From assembly GCA_039194665.1 (NCBI GenBank), contig JBCCVW010000197.1:1-8988 (forward strand): DNA of 8,988 nucleotides. Reading direction: 5' to 3'. Positions 1 to 6,004 of the stretch are shown one piece after another. This stretch comes from JABSQH01 sp039194665. Lineage in GTDB: Bacteria; Actinomycetota; Acidimicrobiia; Acidimicrobiales; Ilumatobacteraceae. Numbering within the stretch: position 1 is the first letter of the stretch; each line of letters begins with the position of its first letter. A model generated the notes under the pieces. It worked only from the letters and a program-made list of their open reading frames with translations. It made no database searches and was not told the origin of the DNA. A program made the translations under genes and the position numbers.

Positions 1-796
1 CGTTCCCGCTCTTGGCCAGTTCCTCTCGGTAGCGGGACACGATCAGCAGGCTGTAGTCGATCGACAGTCCGAGTCACAGCGCCGTGATCAAGTTGATGCT
101 GAAGATCGACACGTCGGTCGCCAGCGTCACGAGGAACAACACGAAGAACGCGCCGAGGATCGACGAGATGCCGACCGCGATCGGCATCAACGCTGCGATC
201 ACACCGCGGAACACGAAGATGAGCAACAGCAGCGTCAGTGGGATGGCGATCAGCTCGGCGGTGACGAGGTCGTTCTCGATCGTGGTGCCGATCGCGTTGA
301 AGATGGCGTTCTGGCCGGCGACCCCGACATCGATGACTTCTCCTTCGATCGTGAAGTCGTCGATCACCTCCACGGCGATCTCTTCCTGCTGCGTCTCGTC
401 GCCGACGGCCCGTCCGAGAATCAGGGCAGTCGCTCCGTCGGTCGAGGCCAAGGTGTCGGGCTGGCCGAGCGACCAGTACGAGACCACGTCGGTCACACCA
501 TCGGTGGCGGCGAGTTCCGCCTCGACCTCGGTGCCTGCGGCAACGACTGCGGCGTTGTTGACGTCTCCCGAGGCGGCTTCTACGACGACGATCAGGTTGG
601 CTTCGCCCGTGTCGAACTCGGTGGCCAAGAAGTCGTCGCCACGCGACGACTCGCTGTTCGGATCGTCGAACCCCCCGTCGGTGAGTTGGCCGAACACGCC
701 GGAGCCGATCACGGCCGCGACCACGATCATCAGGACGGAGCTGAACAGGATCAGTTTGCGGCGCCTCACCGTGAGGTGCCCGAGTCGGGTGAACAT
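1..796 (-). pseudogene. MMPL-family (RND-type) membrane exporter, 5' part, interrupted by an in-frame TGA
   Basis: Likely a proton-driven MMPL/RND transporter of the cytoplasmic membrane, exporting lipids or other hydrophobic compounds. The ATG at 796 follows a good GGAGG ribosome site with 8 nt spacing and opens MFTRLGHLTVRRRKL, typical of this family. Residues 14-35 are the first membrane helix, about 40-175 the extracytoplasmic porter domain, and about 177-197 and 200-225 further helices. After 240 codons the frame meets TGA (74-76) and then continues without shift to the window edge as LGLSIDYSLLIVSRYREEL, the hallmark MMPL segment (family pattern GLGxxxDYxLfivsRyREE). The TGA stands where the family has Gly, and GGA to TGA is a single substitution. 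This could be a recent nonsense mutation, a sequencing error or, least likely, UGA readthrough. The gene continues left of the window; full members are usually above 700 residues. It is divergent from the kinase/regulator pair, which may control it (inference). Confidence 0.85.
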
Positions 797-804
797 GGTC
801 GTGG

Positions 805-809
805 CCTCC
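805..809 (-). promoter_or_regulatory. Ribosome binding site of the MMPL gene
   Basis: On the minus strand this reads GGAGG, 8 nt before the ATG at 796. It decides the start, because the same frame stays open far upstream but in Arg-rich sequence without membrane-protein character. Confidence 0.75.
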
Positions 810-1002
810 GTGAGTCTGTGTTGGGGGTGTCGACGGCGTGTTCCGGCGACGTGATCGACGGTACGGATGGGTCGCTCTCGTGTCGTCGGGCCGCGGTGCT
901 TTCCTCGTGCCCGCTCGTGGCACCGGAGTTCGGCGCTGTGTCCTCCCGTGGTAGGAGACGGCGAGCATGCTGCAGGTGGGCGACGGGTAGCGCGTGCGTT
1001 CG

Positions 1003-1008
1003 TACACT
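1003..1008 (+). promoter_or_regulatory. Candidate -10 box for a leaderless kinase transcript
   Basis: TACACT fits the TAnnnT -10 pattern and lies 6 nt before the ATG at 1015. Transcription would then begin at or next to the start codon, giving a leaderless mRNA, which is common in actinobacteria. No Shine-Dalgarno sequence precedes this ATG, which agrees with that reading. No clear -35 box is visible. Confidence 0.4.
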
Positions 1009-1014
1009 CGTCGA

Positions 1015-2226
1015 ATGAGCTGGTGGCTCGAAGACGAAGTCGACTTCGCCGGAGTCGGGGCAGCGATCGGTGCCGCTGCTGGCGTGCTGTCGATCGCCAG
1101 CACAAGCGGGACCACATGGATCTGGTTGGCGATCGCCACTGTCGTGGTGGTTGCACGGGCCTTCTGGCGCTCGATGCCGCCCGCCCTCCTGATGCTGGCC
1201 CCGGCGACGATGATGATGATCGCCGACGTCACCGACGATGCGAAGAACGGGTGGTTCCTGGTGTGCGTCGCGGTTGCCGTTGGCGTCGCGAGCACGGCGT
1301 CACGTTGGGTGTGGCTGTGGGTGGCGATCGTGGCGTCCGGGCCCGCCGCGCTGTGGATCTTCGACGTCGGTGACTACCGCGCCCACGGATTCTGGACGTG
1401 GTCGCTCGGGCTGCTGTTGTCGGCAGCGTTCGGCGCCGTGCTGCGCCGTCAGCGCGAGCTGATCACCCGGCTGGAGACGACACAGCAGCAGCTCGCCGAC
1501 GCCGCTGCCGCCGAAGAACGCAGCCGCATCGCTCACGAGCTCCACGACGTCGTGGGCCACTCGTTCAGCGTCGTGCTCCTCCATCTCTCCGGCGCCCGCC
1601 GCAAGCTCGATAGCGATCCCGAGCGGGCCCGGGAAGCGTTGGCTGAAGCCGAGTCGGTCGGACGCAAGAGCATGGACGACCTGCGCGCTGCGCTCGTGCT
1701 GCTGCGCGCTGACGATGACGAGTATGCGCCGGTGGCCGGCGTCGATGCGCTCCCGGCGTTGATCGACGAGTTCCGCACGGCCGGTCTCGCCGTCGACTTC
1801 GAGATGATCGGTGATGTCGACTCGATCGACACTGCATCGGGCGTCGTGCTGCACGGAGTGGCGCGCGAAGCGCTGACCAACGCTGCCAAGCACGCCACCA
1901 CACCGGTCGCAGTTCGGCTCGACGTCTCGGATGCGCCGTCGCTGGTCGTCGACAACCGCGTCGAGCCTGGCGTGGCGGTGCCGACCGATCGTTCCACTCA
2001 GGGGCTCGACGGCATGCGTCGCCGAGTTCAGGCGGTCGGTGGCCGTTTCGACGTCGCAGTCGTCGAAGGCGTGTGGTCGGTGCGCGCAGCGCTGAGTGCG
2101 CCCGAGCGCATGGACGAACGTCCAGATCAACCCGCGACGGAGCGGCCCGAACGAAGGGGCGACGCGACCGACGAGGGCATAGGCGACGGTGCGTCCCACG
2201 ACCTCATCGCCAAGGGTTCCGGGTGA
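1015..2226 (+). CDS. Two-component sensor histidine kinase, NarL/DesK-type (HisKA_3)
   Basis: Membrane sensor kinase that autophosphorylates on His and passes the phosphate to the regulator encoded next to it. Of its 403 residues, about 12-145 are hydrophobic with several membrane helices and no sizeable outer domain, so the sensing site is probably within or at the membrane. A short helical linker (145-168) leads to the dimerisation/phosphoacceptor motif RIAHELHDVVGHS with H177. The ATPase domain has an N box around N289 (EALTNAAKHA) and a G2-type GLDGMRRRV at 330-338. The usual D-x-G-x-G turn is replaced by D313-N-R, so the Gly is missing. Residues 365-403 form a charged, probably disordered tail that has no counterpart in short family members. 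The ATG at 1015 is preferred over a GTG at 994 because of the -10 box just upstream; the GTG would add 7 residues. It overlaps the next gene by 4 nt. Confidence 0.9.
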   Translation: MSWWLEDEVDFAGVGAAIGAAAGVLSIASTSGTTWIWLAIATVVVVARAFWRSMPPALLMLAPATMMMIADVTDDAKNGWFLVCVAVAVGVASTASRWVWLWVAIVASGPAALWIFDVGDYRAHGFWTWSLGLLLSAAFGAVLRRQRELITRLETTQQQLADAAAAEERSRIAHELHDVVGHSFSVVLLHLSGARRKLDSDPERAREALAEAESVGRKSMDDLRAALVLLRADDDEYAPVAGVDALPALIDEFRTAGLAVDFEMIGDVDSIDTASGVVLHGVAREALTNAAKHATTPVAVRLDVSDAPSLVVDNRVEPGVAVPTDRSTQGLDGMRRRVQAVGGRFDVAVVEGVWSVRAALSAPERMDERPDQPATERPERRGDATDEGIGDGASHDLIAKGSG

Positions 2227-2888
2227 GCGATCTCATCCGGGTGCTGCTCGTCGACGACCAGCCGCTCATCCGCAAGGGTCTCGGATTGATCCTCGGCCCG
2301 TCGGACGGGTTCGAGGTGGTCGCCGAGGCCGATGATGGCGAGCAGGCGCTCGCTGCGGTCGATGCGCACGAGATCGATCTTGTGGTGATGGACGTCCGGA
2401 TGCCGGTGCTCGACGGGATCGAAGCGACTCGTCGAGTGGTCGCCGTCGAGGGGCCGCCCGTGCTGATCCTCACCACCTTCGGCGAAGACGAGATTCTGTG
2501 GGACGCGATCGATGCAGGTGCCGCGGGGTTCGCATTGAAGAACACCGACGGCGACGATCTGGTCGGCGCGGCGCGTGCCGTTGCCGGCGGTGGGGCATGG
2601 CTCGACGTGACGCTCCTGCCCAAGGTGCTCGACTCGTACCGCCAGGTGGTCATTCCGCAGCAGCGCGGCGCCGAACGGCTCGACGAGTTGACCGCTCGCG
2701 AACACGACGTGCTGCGGCTGATGGCCCGCGGCGCAACCAACGCCGAGATCGCTGCGTCGCTGCACGTCGGCGAGACGACGGTCAAGAGCCACGTCGGTGC
2801 GATTTTCACCAAACTCGCCGTCCGTGACCGCGCGGCGGCGATCGTGTACGCGTTCGACCACGGTGTGGTCACCGTCGGCGCCGACTGA
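2223..2888 (+). CDS. Two-component response regulator, NarL/FixJ family (receiver plus LuxR-type HTH)
   Basis: A 221-residue DNA-binding response regulator, the partner of the preceding kinase. The receiver domain (about 5-120) carries the acidic pair D11/D12, phosphoacceptor D57 in VVMDVRMPVLDG, switch Thr84/85 and conserved K106. The C-terminal HTH (about 155-215) begins LTAREHDVLRLMARG and contains TNAEIAASLHVGETTVKSHV, the family's DNA-recognition region. The start is the GTG at 2223, which overlaps the kinase stop as GTGA. An AAGGG at 2212-2216, 6 nt upstream, can serve as ribosome site. The overlap implies translational coupling and a fixed kinase:regulator ratio. Targets are unknown; the divergent MMPL gene is the obvious candidate, as LiaSR/NarL-like systems often sit beside the exporter they control (inference). 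Confidence 0.93.
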   Translation: MSDLIRVLLVDDQPLIRKGLGLILGPSDGFEVVAEADDGEQALAAVDAHEIDLVVMDVRMPVLDGIEATRRVVAVEGPPVLILTTFGEDEILWDAIDAGAAGFALKNTDGDDLVGAARAVAGGGAWLDVTLLPKVLDSYRQVVIPQQRGAERLDELTAREHDVLRLMARGATNAEIAASLHVGETTVKSHVGAIFTKLAVRDRAAAIVYAFDHGVVTVGAD

Positions 2889-2910
2889 CACGCTGGCTTG
2901 GTCACCGTTG

Positions 2911-3078
2911 CGATGAGCGAGACCGCCTGATGTGCGGGTTTCGCTCATCGGTGGGGAACCCCGCCGTGCTGCGGTGAGCGAAACCGCCAGATGCGTGGGT
3001 TTCGCTCATCGGTGGCGAACCCCGCCGTGCTGCGGTGAGCGAGACCGCCTGATGTGTGGGTTTCGCTCATCGGTGGGG
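2911..3078 (+). repeat. Array of three 61-bp units, each with a 14-bp stem and 12-nt loop
   Basis: The motif TGAGCGA(G/A)ACC ... GGTTTCGCTCA begins at 2914, 2975 and 3036, an exact 61-bp period; the third unit is cut short near 3078. Stems pair 2911-2924 with 2937-2950, 2972-2985 with 2998-3011, and 3033-3046 with 3059-3072. Loops are 12 nt and nearly identical (gcctgatgtgcg, gccagatgcgtg, gcctgatgtgtg). The units are joined by 21-nt spacers that differ at one base and contain GAACCCCGCCG. Differences inside stems are G/A changes opposite T, so pairing survives as G:U on the plus-strand RNA, whereas minus-strand RNA would have A:C mismatches. No T-run follows any hairpin, so this is not a classical terminator. 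It fills most of the gap between the response regulator and the next gene. I do not recognise the family; it could be a REP-like element, an RNA-stability or processing element, or a tandem protein-binding site. Confidence 0.85.
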
Positions 3079-3153
3079 TTTGCGCGTCTCGTTTGCCGTG
3101 TGCGGAGGCCGCGTGGTTCGCTACACGTGGGCTGGCGACCGCCCGCCCGATCG

Positions 3154-3160
3154 AAGGAGG
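3154..3160 (+). promoter_or_regulatory. Strong ribosome binding site of the TIGR03086-type gene
   Basis: AAGGAGG lies 7 nt before the ATG at 3168. The frame is open from 3054, but this site fixes the start at 3168 and excludes the stretch derived from the hairpin array. Confidence 0.8.
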
Positions 3161-3167
3161 GGCTGAG

Positions 3168-3725
3168 ATGGCCGGAGAAGCGGATCGATTCCGCACGGTT
3201 GCGGCGGGGTTCACCGAACGCGTCGAGAACGTGCCCGAAGGCGGCTGGGAGATGGACGCGCCGTGCGACGACTGGGTGGCCCGAGACGTCGTGCGCCATC
3301 TCGTCGAGTGGGTGCCGTGGTTCATGCAAGAAGGCACCGGACGCGAGCTCGAGCCCGTGCCGTCGGTCGACGACGACCCCGTCGGTGCGTGGACGTCGCT
3401 GCGCGACCAGCTCCAGGCTCGGCTCGACGAGCCCGACGCCGGCGCTCAGATGTTCACCAGCGAGATGTTCGGCGGCGACATCCCATTCCCGGTCGCCGTG
3501 GAGCGTTTCGTCACTGGCGACGTGCTCGTGCACACCTGGGACCTGGCACGCGCGTGCGGCCTCGACGAGACGATCGATGCCGAGTTCGCCCGCACGATGT
3601 ACGAAGGCATGAAGCCGATGGAGGAGATGCTCGTGCAGAGCGGCCACTTCAAGCCATCGGTTGATGTACCGGCAGATGCCGACGACCAGACACGACTGAT
3701 CGCGTTCACCGGCCGGCAGCTGTAA
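3168..3725 (+). CDS. TIGR03086-type, DinB-like putative metal-binding protein (mycothiol-dependent isomerase-like fold)
   Basis: A 185-residue protein with the layout of the actinobacterial TIGR03086/MDMPI-like group, a DinB-type four-helix bundle. The first helices carry W27...PCDDW-x-x-RDVVRHLVEW (32-47, with H44). Later comes the signature GDVLVHTWDLARACG (about 117-131, with H122 and D125), and the C-terminus has the family ending VDVPADADDQTRLIAFTGR. H44 and H122 are the likely metal ligands; a third ligand is not clear to me. Relatives include mycothiol-dependent maleylpyruvate isomerase and bacillithiol/mycothiol transferases, but the reaction of this subgroup is mostly unknown, so no substrate is assigned. 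No signal peptide is seen, so it is cytoplasmic. The GNAT gene begins 22 nt after its stop, probably in the same transcript. Confidence 0.8.
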   Translation: MAGEADRFRTVAAGFTERVENVPEGGWEMDAPCDDWVARDVVRHLVEWVPWFMQEGTGRELEPVPSVDDDPVGAWTSLRDQLQARLDEPDAGAQMFTSEMFGGDIPFPVAVERFVTGDVLVHTWDLARACGLDETIDAEFARTMYEGMKPMEEMLVQSGHFKPSVDVPADADDQTRLIAFTGRQL

Positions 3726-3747
3726 CTGCACGGACCGACGTGATCGA

Positions 3748-4353
3748 GTGAGCGAGGTCGAACTCCGGCCGGCGAACGCCGACCTGGTCGACGGTGAGCG
3801 TTTCGCGCGCTACCTCGACCAGGCGGCCGACAACACGTTCCGGGCATTGCTCGGACGACAGTCAGTACGCATTGTCGCCGAGGCGTTTCTCGCTCCGGGT
3901 CACGACCTGTCGCATCAGTACGTGACCGTCGCCGAGATCGATGGCGAGGTGGTCGGCATGCTCTCGGGCTATTCAGCGGACCAGCACGCTGCGTCGACCG
4001 ATCAGCCGCTGGAGGATGCCGCTGGGTTTCGCAAGTACCGCATGGCGGTGCTGCACCGGATCGGCGCACGCATCTTCGACTTCATGGACCGGCTCCCCGA
4101 CGGCGACTGGTACGTCCAGGCTGTCGCCGTCGACCAGTCGGGCAGAGGCAAGGGAGTCGGCTCGGCCTTGCTGCAGAATGCCGAGCAGACGGCGCGCACG
4201 GCGGGTTGCGAACGGATCACCCTCGACGTCGCGGTCAACAACGACCGCGCCCGCCGCCTCTACGAGCGCCTCGGCTACGAGGCCGAGTCGAGTTCCAAAC
4301 CGATCCCACTCGTCCCCAGCGCCGCCGTCCACCGCATGGCCAAACCCCTCTGA
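3748..4353 (+). CDS. GNAT-family N-acetyltransferase
   Basis: A 201-residue GNAT protein transferring an acyl group from acyl-CoA to an amine of unknown identity. The acetyl-CoA pyrophosphate loop is visible as Q130-S-G-R-G-K-G-V-G138 after the beta strand WYVQAVAV. It is followed by helix ALLQNAEQTARTAG and then motif B, ITLDVAVNNDRARRLYERLGYE (157-178), where the Tyr/Leu/Gly pattern is standard. The segment 76-115 is longer than in minimal GNATs and may form the acceptor pocket. The start is taken as the GTG at 3748 (MSEVELRPAN), which gives the usual beta-1 opening; no strong ribosome site precedes it, consistent with coupling to the upstream gene 22 nt away. It converges on the dehydrogenase gene. 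The substrate could be a small molecule or a protein amine; the sequence does not tell. Confidence 0.88.
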   Translation: MSEVELRPANADLVDGERFARYLDQAADNTFRALLGRQSVRIVAEAFLAPGHDLSHQYVTVAEIDGEVVGMLSGYSADQHAASTDQPLEDAAGFRKYRMAVLHRIGARIFDFMDRLPDGDWYVQAVAVDQSGRGKGVGSALLQNAEQTARTAGCERITLDVAVNNDRARRLYERLGYEAESSSKPIPLVPSAAVHRMAKPL

Positions 4354-4363
4354 CGCCACTCCG

Positions 4364-4402
4364 AAAAACTGGCGAATTCCAGCGCGACGCGCCGGAATTC
4401 GC
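4364..4402 (-). terminator. Palindromic terminator between convergent genes, for the dehydrogenase
   Basis: GCGAATTCC (4372-4380) pairs perfectly with GGAATTCGC (4394-4402). Inside, GCGCG (4382-4386) can pair further with CGCGC (4388-4392) after one A/C mismatch. Read on the minus strand, the stem is followed within 3 nt by TTTTT (4368-4364), the form of an intrinsic terminator for the dehydrogenase gene ending at 4426. On the plus strand no T-run follows, so it would be a weaker stop for the GNAT transcript. Confidence 0.65.
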
Positions 4403-4425
4403 GAACAGAACGGTGGGGTCCAGGC

Positions 4426-5250
4426 CTACTCGTGCCAGTTGATGGTGGCCCGCATGGTCGCTTCGAAGTCCTCGAAACTCATTGATGCCTTGGCCCCCGA
4501 GATCAGCTGCGCGTCGGTGCCGACGAACTGGCGGAACGGTGCGTCCGGTTCGAGCGCCGCGCGCGCGATCGCGTCGGCCACGTCCTGTGGGTCGGGCTCG
4601 GCTCCGTCGCCGTCGAGGGCGAACAGCGATGCACGGAAACGCGCGCAACGGGCCTCGTCGTCCGAACCGGCCCAGGCCGCAGGATGGATCATCTTGGCCC
4701 CGAAGCCGGTGTCGAATCGGCCGGGCTCGATCAACCGGACTCGGATGCCGTGCTGACTGGTCTCGAAGTGCAGCGACTCACTCAATGCCTCGAGCGCGTG
4801 CTTCGACGCGGCGTAGGCGCCGCCGTACGGGGTGCCGACGACGCCCGCCACACTCGACACGTTGACGATCGTCCCGGAGCCTCGCTCGACCCAGGCCGGG
4901 AGCACCGAGTTGATCATCCGCACCGGTCCGAGCACGTTGGTGTCGAACTGGCGCGACAACAGGTCGTCGTCGAGCATCGCCACCGACGACTGCACCTCGA
5001 AGCCAGCGTTGTTCACGAGCACGTCGATCGAGTCGGCGTCGGCCGTTGTGGCGGCAATCGAGTCGGCGTCGCCAACGTCGAGCTGGCGAATCTCCACCGA
5101 ACCAGTGAGGCCCCCAGACTGAGTTCGCAGGTCGTCGCCCTTGCTCGTGTCGCGCATCGTGGCGATCACGTCGTGACCGTCCTTCGCGAGCGACACGGCG
5201 GTCAGTAACCCGAACCCGCTGTTGCTGCCGGTGATCAGAATTCGTGCCAT
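4426..5250 (-). CDS. Short-chain dehydrogenase/reductase (classical SDR)
   Basis: A 274-residue NAD(P)-dependent oxidoreductase of the classical SDR family, cytoplasmic. The Rossmann nucleotide loop TGSNSGFG is at 7-14, the structural motif NNAG at 80-83, and the catalytic set is N105, S133 (in NVSSVAG), Y146 and K150 in YAASK. The spacing S133-x12-Y146-x3-K150 is canonical. The segment FETSQHGIRVRLIEPGRFDTGF follows, as in many SDRs. The loop between beta-3 and beta-4 holds a small internal duplication (DADSI twice). An ATG at 5250 places the Rossmann strand at the N-terminus; upstream in-frame starts would add an unlikely extension. No Shine-Dalgarno is seen, but a TACCGT box precedes the ATG by 6 nt, as expected for a leaderless transcript. 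Substrate unknown. It is divergent from the DUF3291 gene. Confidence 0.92.
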   Translation of the reverse strand: MARILITGSNSGFGLLTAVSLAKDGHDVIATMRDTSKGDDLRTQSGGLTGSVEIRQLDVGDADSIAATTADADSIDVLVNNAGFEVQSSVAMLDDDLLSRQFDTNVLGPVRMINSVLPAWVERGSGTIVNVSSVAGVVGTPYGGAYAASKHALEALSESLHFETSQHGIRVRLIEPGRFDTGFGAKMIHPAAWAGSDDEARCARFRASLFALDGDGAEPDPQDVADAIARAALEPDAPFRQFVGTDAQLISGAKASMSFEDFEATMRATINWHE

Positions 5251-5256
5251 CGCCGC

Positions 5257-5262
5257 ACGGTA
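5257..5262 (-). promoter_or_regulatory. Candidate -10 box for a leaderless dehydrogenase transcript
   Basis: The minus strand reads TACCGT, matching TAnnnT, with exactly 6 nt (GCGGCG) before the ATG at 5250. This is the same geometry as at the kinase gene. No clear -35 box is visible. Confidence 0.38.
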
Positions 5263-5275
5263 GCTCGCGTCAAAT

Positions 5276-5295
5276 TGGACCACGACGTGGACCAC
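5276..5295. promoter_or_regulatory. Short direct repeat with central palindrome in a divergent spacer, possible operator
   Basis: TGGACCAC occurs at 5276-5283 and again at 5288-5295, 12 bp apart. The centre reads CCACGACGTGG (5280-5290), an 11-bp palindrome around one A. It lies between the divergent dehydrogenase and DUF3291 starts, where a shared operator would be expected. Short and GC-rich, so chance is possible. Confidence 0.25.
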
Positions 5296-5318
5296 TCCGT
5301 TGATGGTTGACTGGCGCG

Positions 5319-5816
5319 ATGAGCTCCCATCCTGACCACCACGTTGCTCAGCTCAACATCGGTCGCCTGCGAGGGCCGGTCGACTCGGAGATCGTTGCGC
5401 CGTTCATGAACGCCCTCGACGAGATCAACGCGCTCGCCGACGGGTGGCCGGGATTCGTATGGCGATTTCAGACGGAGGATGGCAATGCGACGGCCGAGCG
5501 CCCATTCGATGACGAGTCGATCCTCGTCAATTTCTCGACGTGGGAGTCGATCGAGGCGCTCGGCGACTACGTGTACCGGTCGGACCACACAGCGTTCCTG
5601 CGCCGTCGTCGCGAGTGGTTCGAGAAGATGGACGAGGTGGTCACGGTGCTGTGGTGGGTCCCTGCGGGGCACCAGCCCGACGTGAACGAAGCGATCGAGC
5701 GGTTGGAGGCCTTGCGCCGCGACGGCGCCACTGCGTACGCGTTCACGTTCCGCCATCGCTTCGACCCCGACGGCCAGCCGGTCGCATCGCGACGTCGCGA
5801 CACGTGCCCCGGCTGA
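5319..5816 (+). CDS. DUF3291 domain-containing protein
   Basis: A 165-residue cytoplasmic protein matching DUF3291 along nearly its whole length; members resemble small heme/monooxygenase-type (dimeric alpha/beta barrel) proteins, but their reaction is unknown. Visible family segments in order are AQLNIGRLRGP (10-20), PGFVWRFQTEDGNA (44-57), NFSTWES (71-77), HTAFLRRRREWF (90-101), LWWVPAGHQP (111-120) and AFTFRHRF (141-148). The last 17 residues are a polar extension. The ATG at 5319 is chosen because the conserved region begins only 9 residues later; a TTG at 5307 would add four residues. No Shine-Dalgarno sequence is evident. Its head-to-head placement with the SDR gene suggests the two may respond to the same signal (inference). 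I assign no enzymatic activity. Confidence 0.85.
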   Translation: MSSHPDHHVAQLNIGRLRGPVDSEIVAPFMNALDEINALADGWPGFVWRFQTEDGNATAERPFDDESILVNFSTWESIEALGDYVYRSDHTAFLRRRREWFEKMDEVVTVLWWVPAGHQPDVNEAIERLEALRRDGATAYAFTFRHRFDPDGQPVASRRRDTCPG

Positions 5817-5940
5817 CAGGGGCCGCAACTAGAGAATGAGGCTTCGGAGCCGGGCGACGCGCGTGTCCTCACCACCGACACGGTCTCGGTCAGCAGAATC
5901 GAAAGCGCAGCGGTCGGCGAGTGGAGTACATCGAGCAAAG

Positions 5941-5999
5941 CGCGACGCCCCATGGACTCGTTGCCGCGCCCGCGACAACGAGTCCATGACGACGTCGCG
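5941..5999 (-). terminator. Long three-part stem-loop at the end of the sugar-uptake operon
   Basis: CATGGACTCGTTG (5951-5963) pairs perfectly with CAACGAGTCCATG (5976-5988). An outer stem CGCGACG (5941-5947) pairs with CGTCGCG (5993-5999) across a small internal loop. An inner 3-bp extension (5965-5967 with 5972-5974) closes a GCCC tetraloop. The structure starts 5 nt after the stop codon of the binding-protein gene. Only a weak T-run (CTTTGC) follows on the minus strand, so it may act as a terminator or as a 3' barrier that stabilises the mRNA. From 5817 to 5940 I see no gene, only a small hairpin GGCTTCGGAGCC at 5840-5851. Confidence 0.6.
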
Positions 6000-6004
6000 T
6001 TGGA

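Noticed and set aside
797..1156. N-terminal extension of the MMPL protein up to 1156
   Set aside because: The upstream codons give Arg/Pro-rich sequence overlapping the kinase gene; the GGAGG site at 805-809 and the family-typical N-terminus fix the start at 796.
2911..3078. CRISPR-like array
   Set aside because: The 'spacers' between hairpins are nearly identical to each other (one difference in 21 nt), there are only three units, and no cas genes are present. It is a tandem repeat, not CRISPR.
2911..3078. Intrinsic terminators of the response regulator operon
   Set aside because: None of the three stems is followed by a T-run; the sequence after each is cggtggg. A barrier or processing role stays possible, but a classical terminator does not.
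2932..3612. Repeat-encoded protein on the plus strand through the hairpin array
   Set aside because: The frame runs into Arg/Ser-rich sequence in the wrong frame of the TIGR03086-type gene, which has its own strong ribosome site and clear family motifs.
5567..5953. Minus-strand open frame overlapping the DUF3291 gene
   Set aside because: Most of it lies opposite the well-supported DUF3291 coding sequence, and the part outside shows no recognisable domain or ribosome site.
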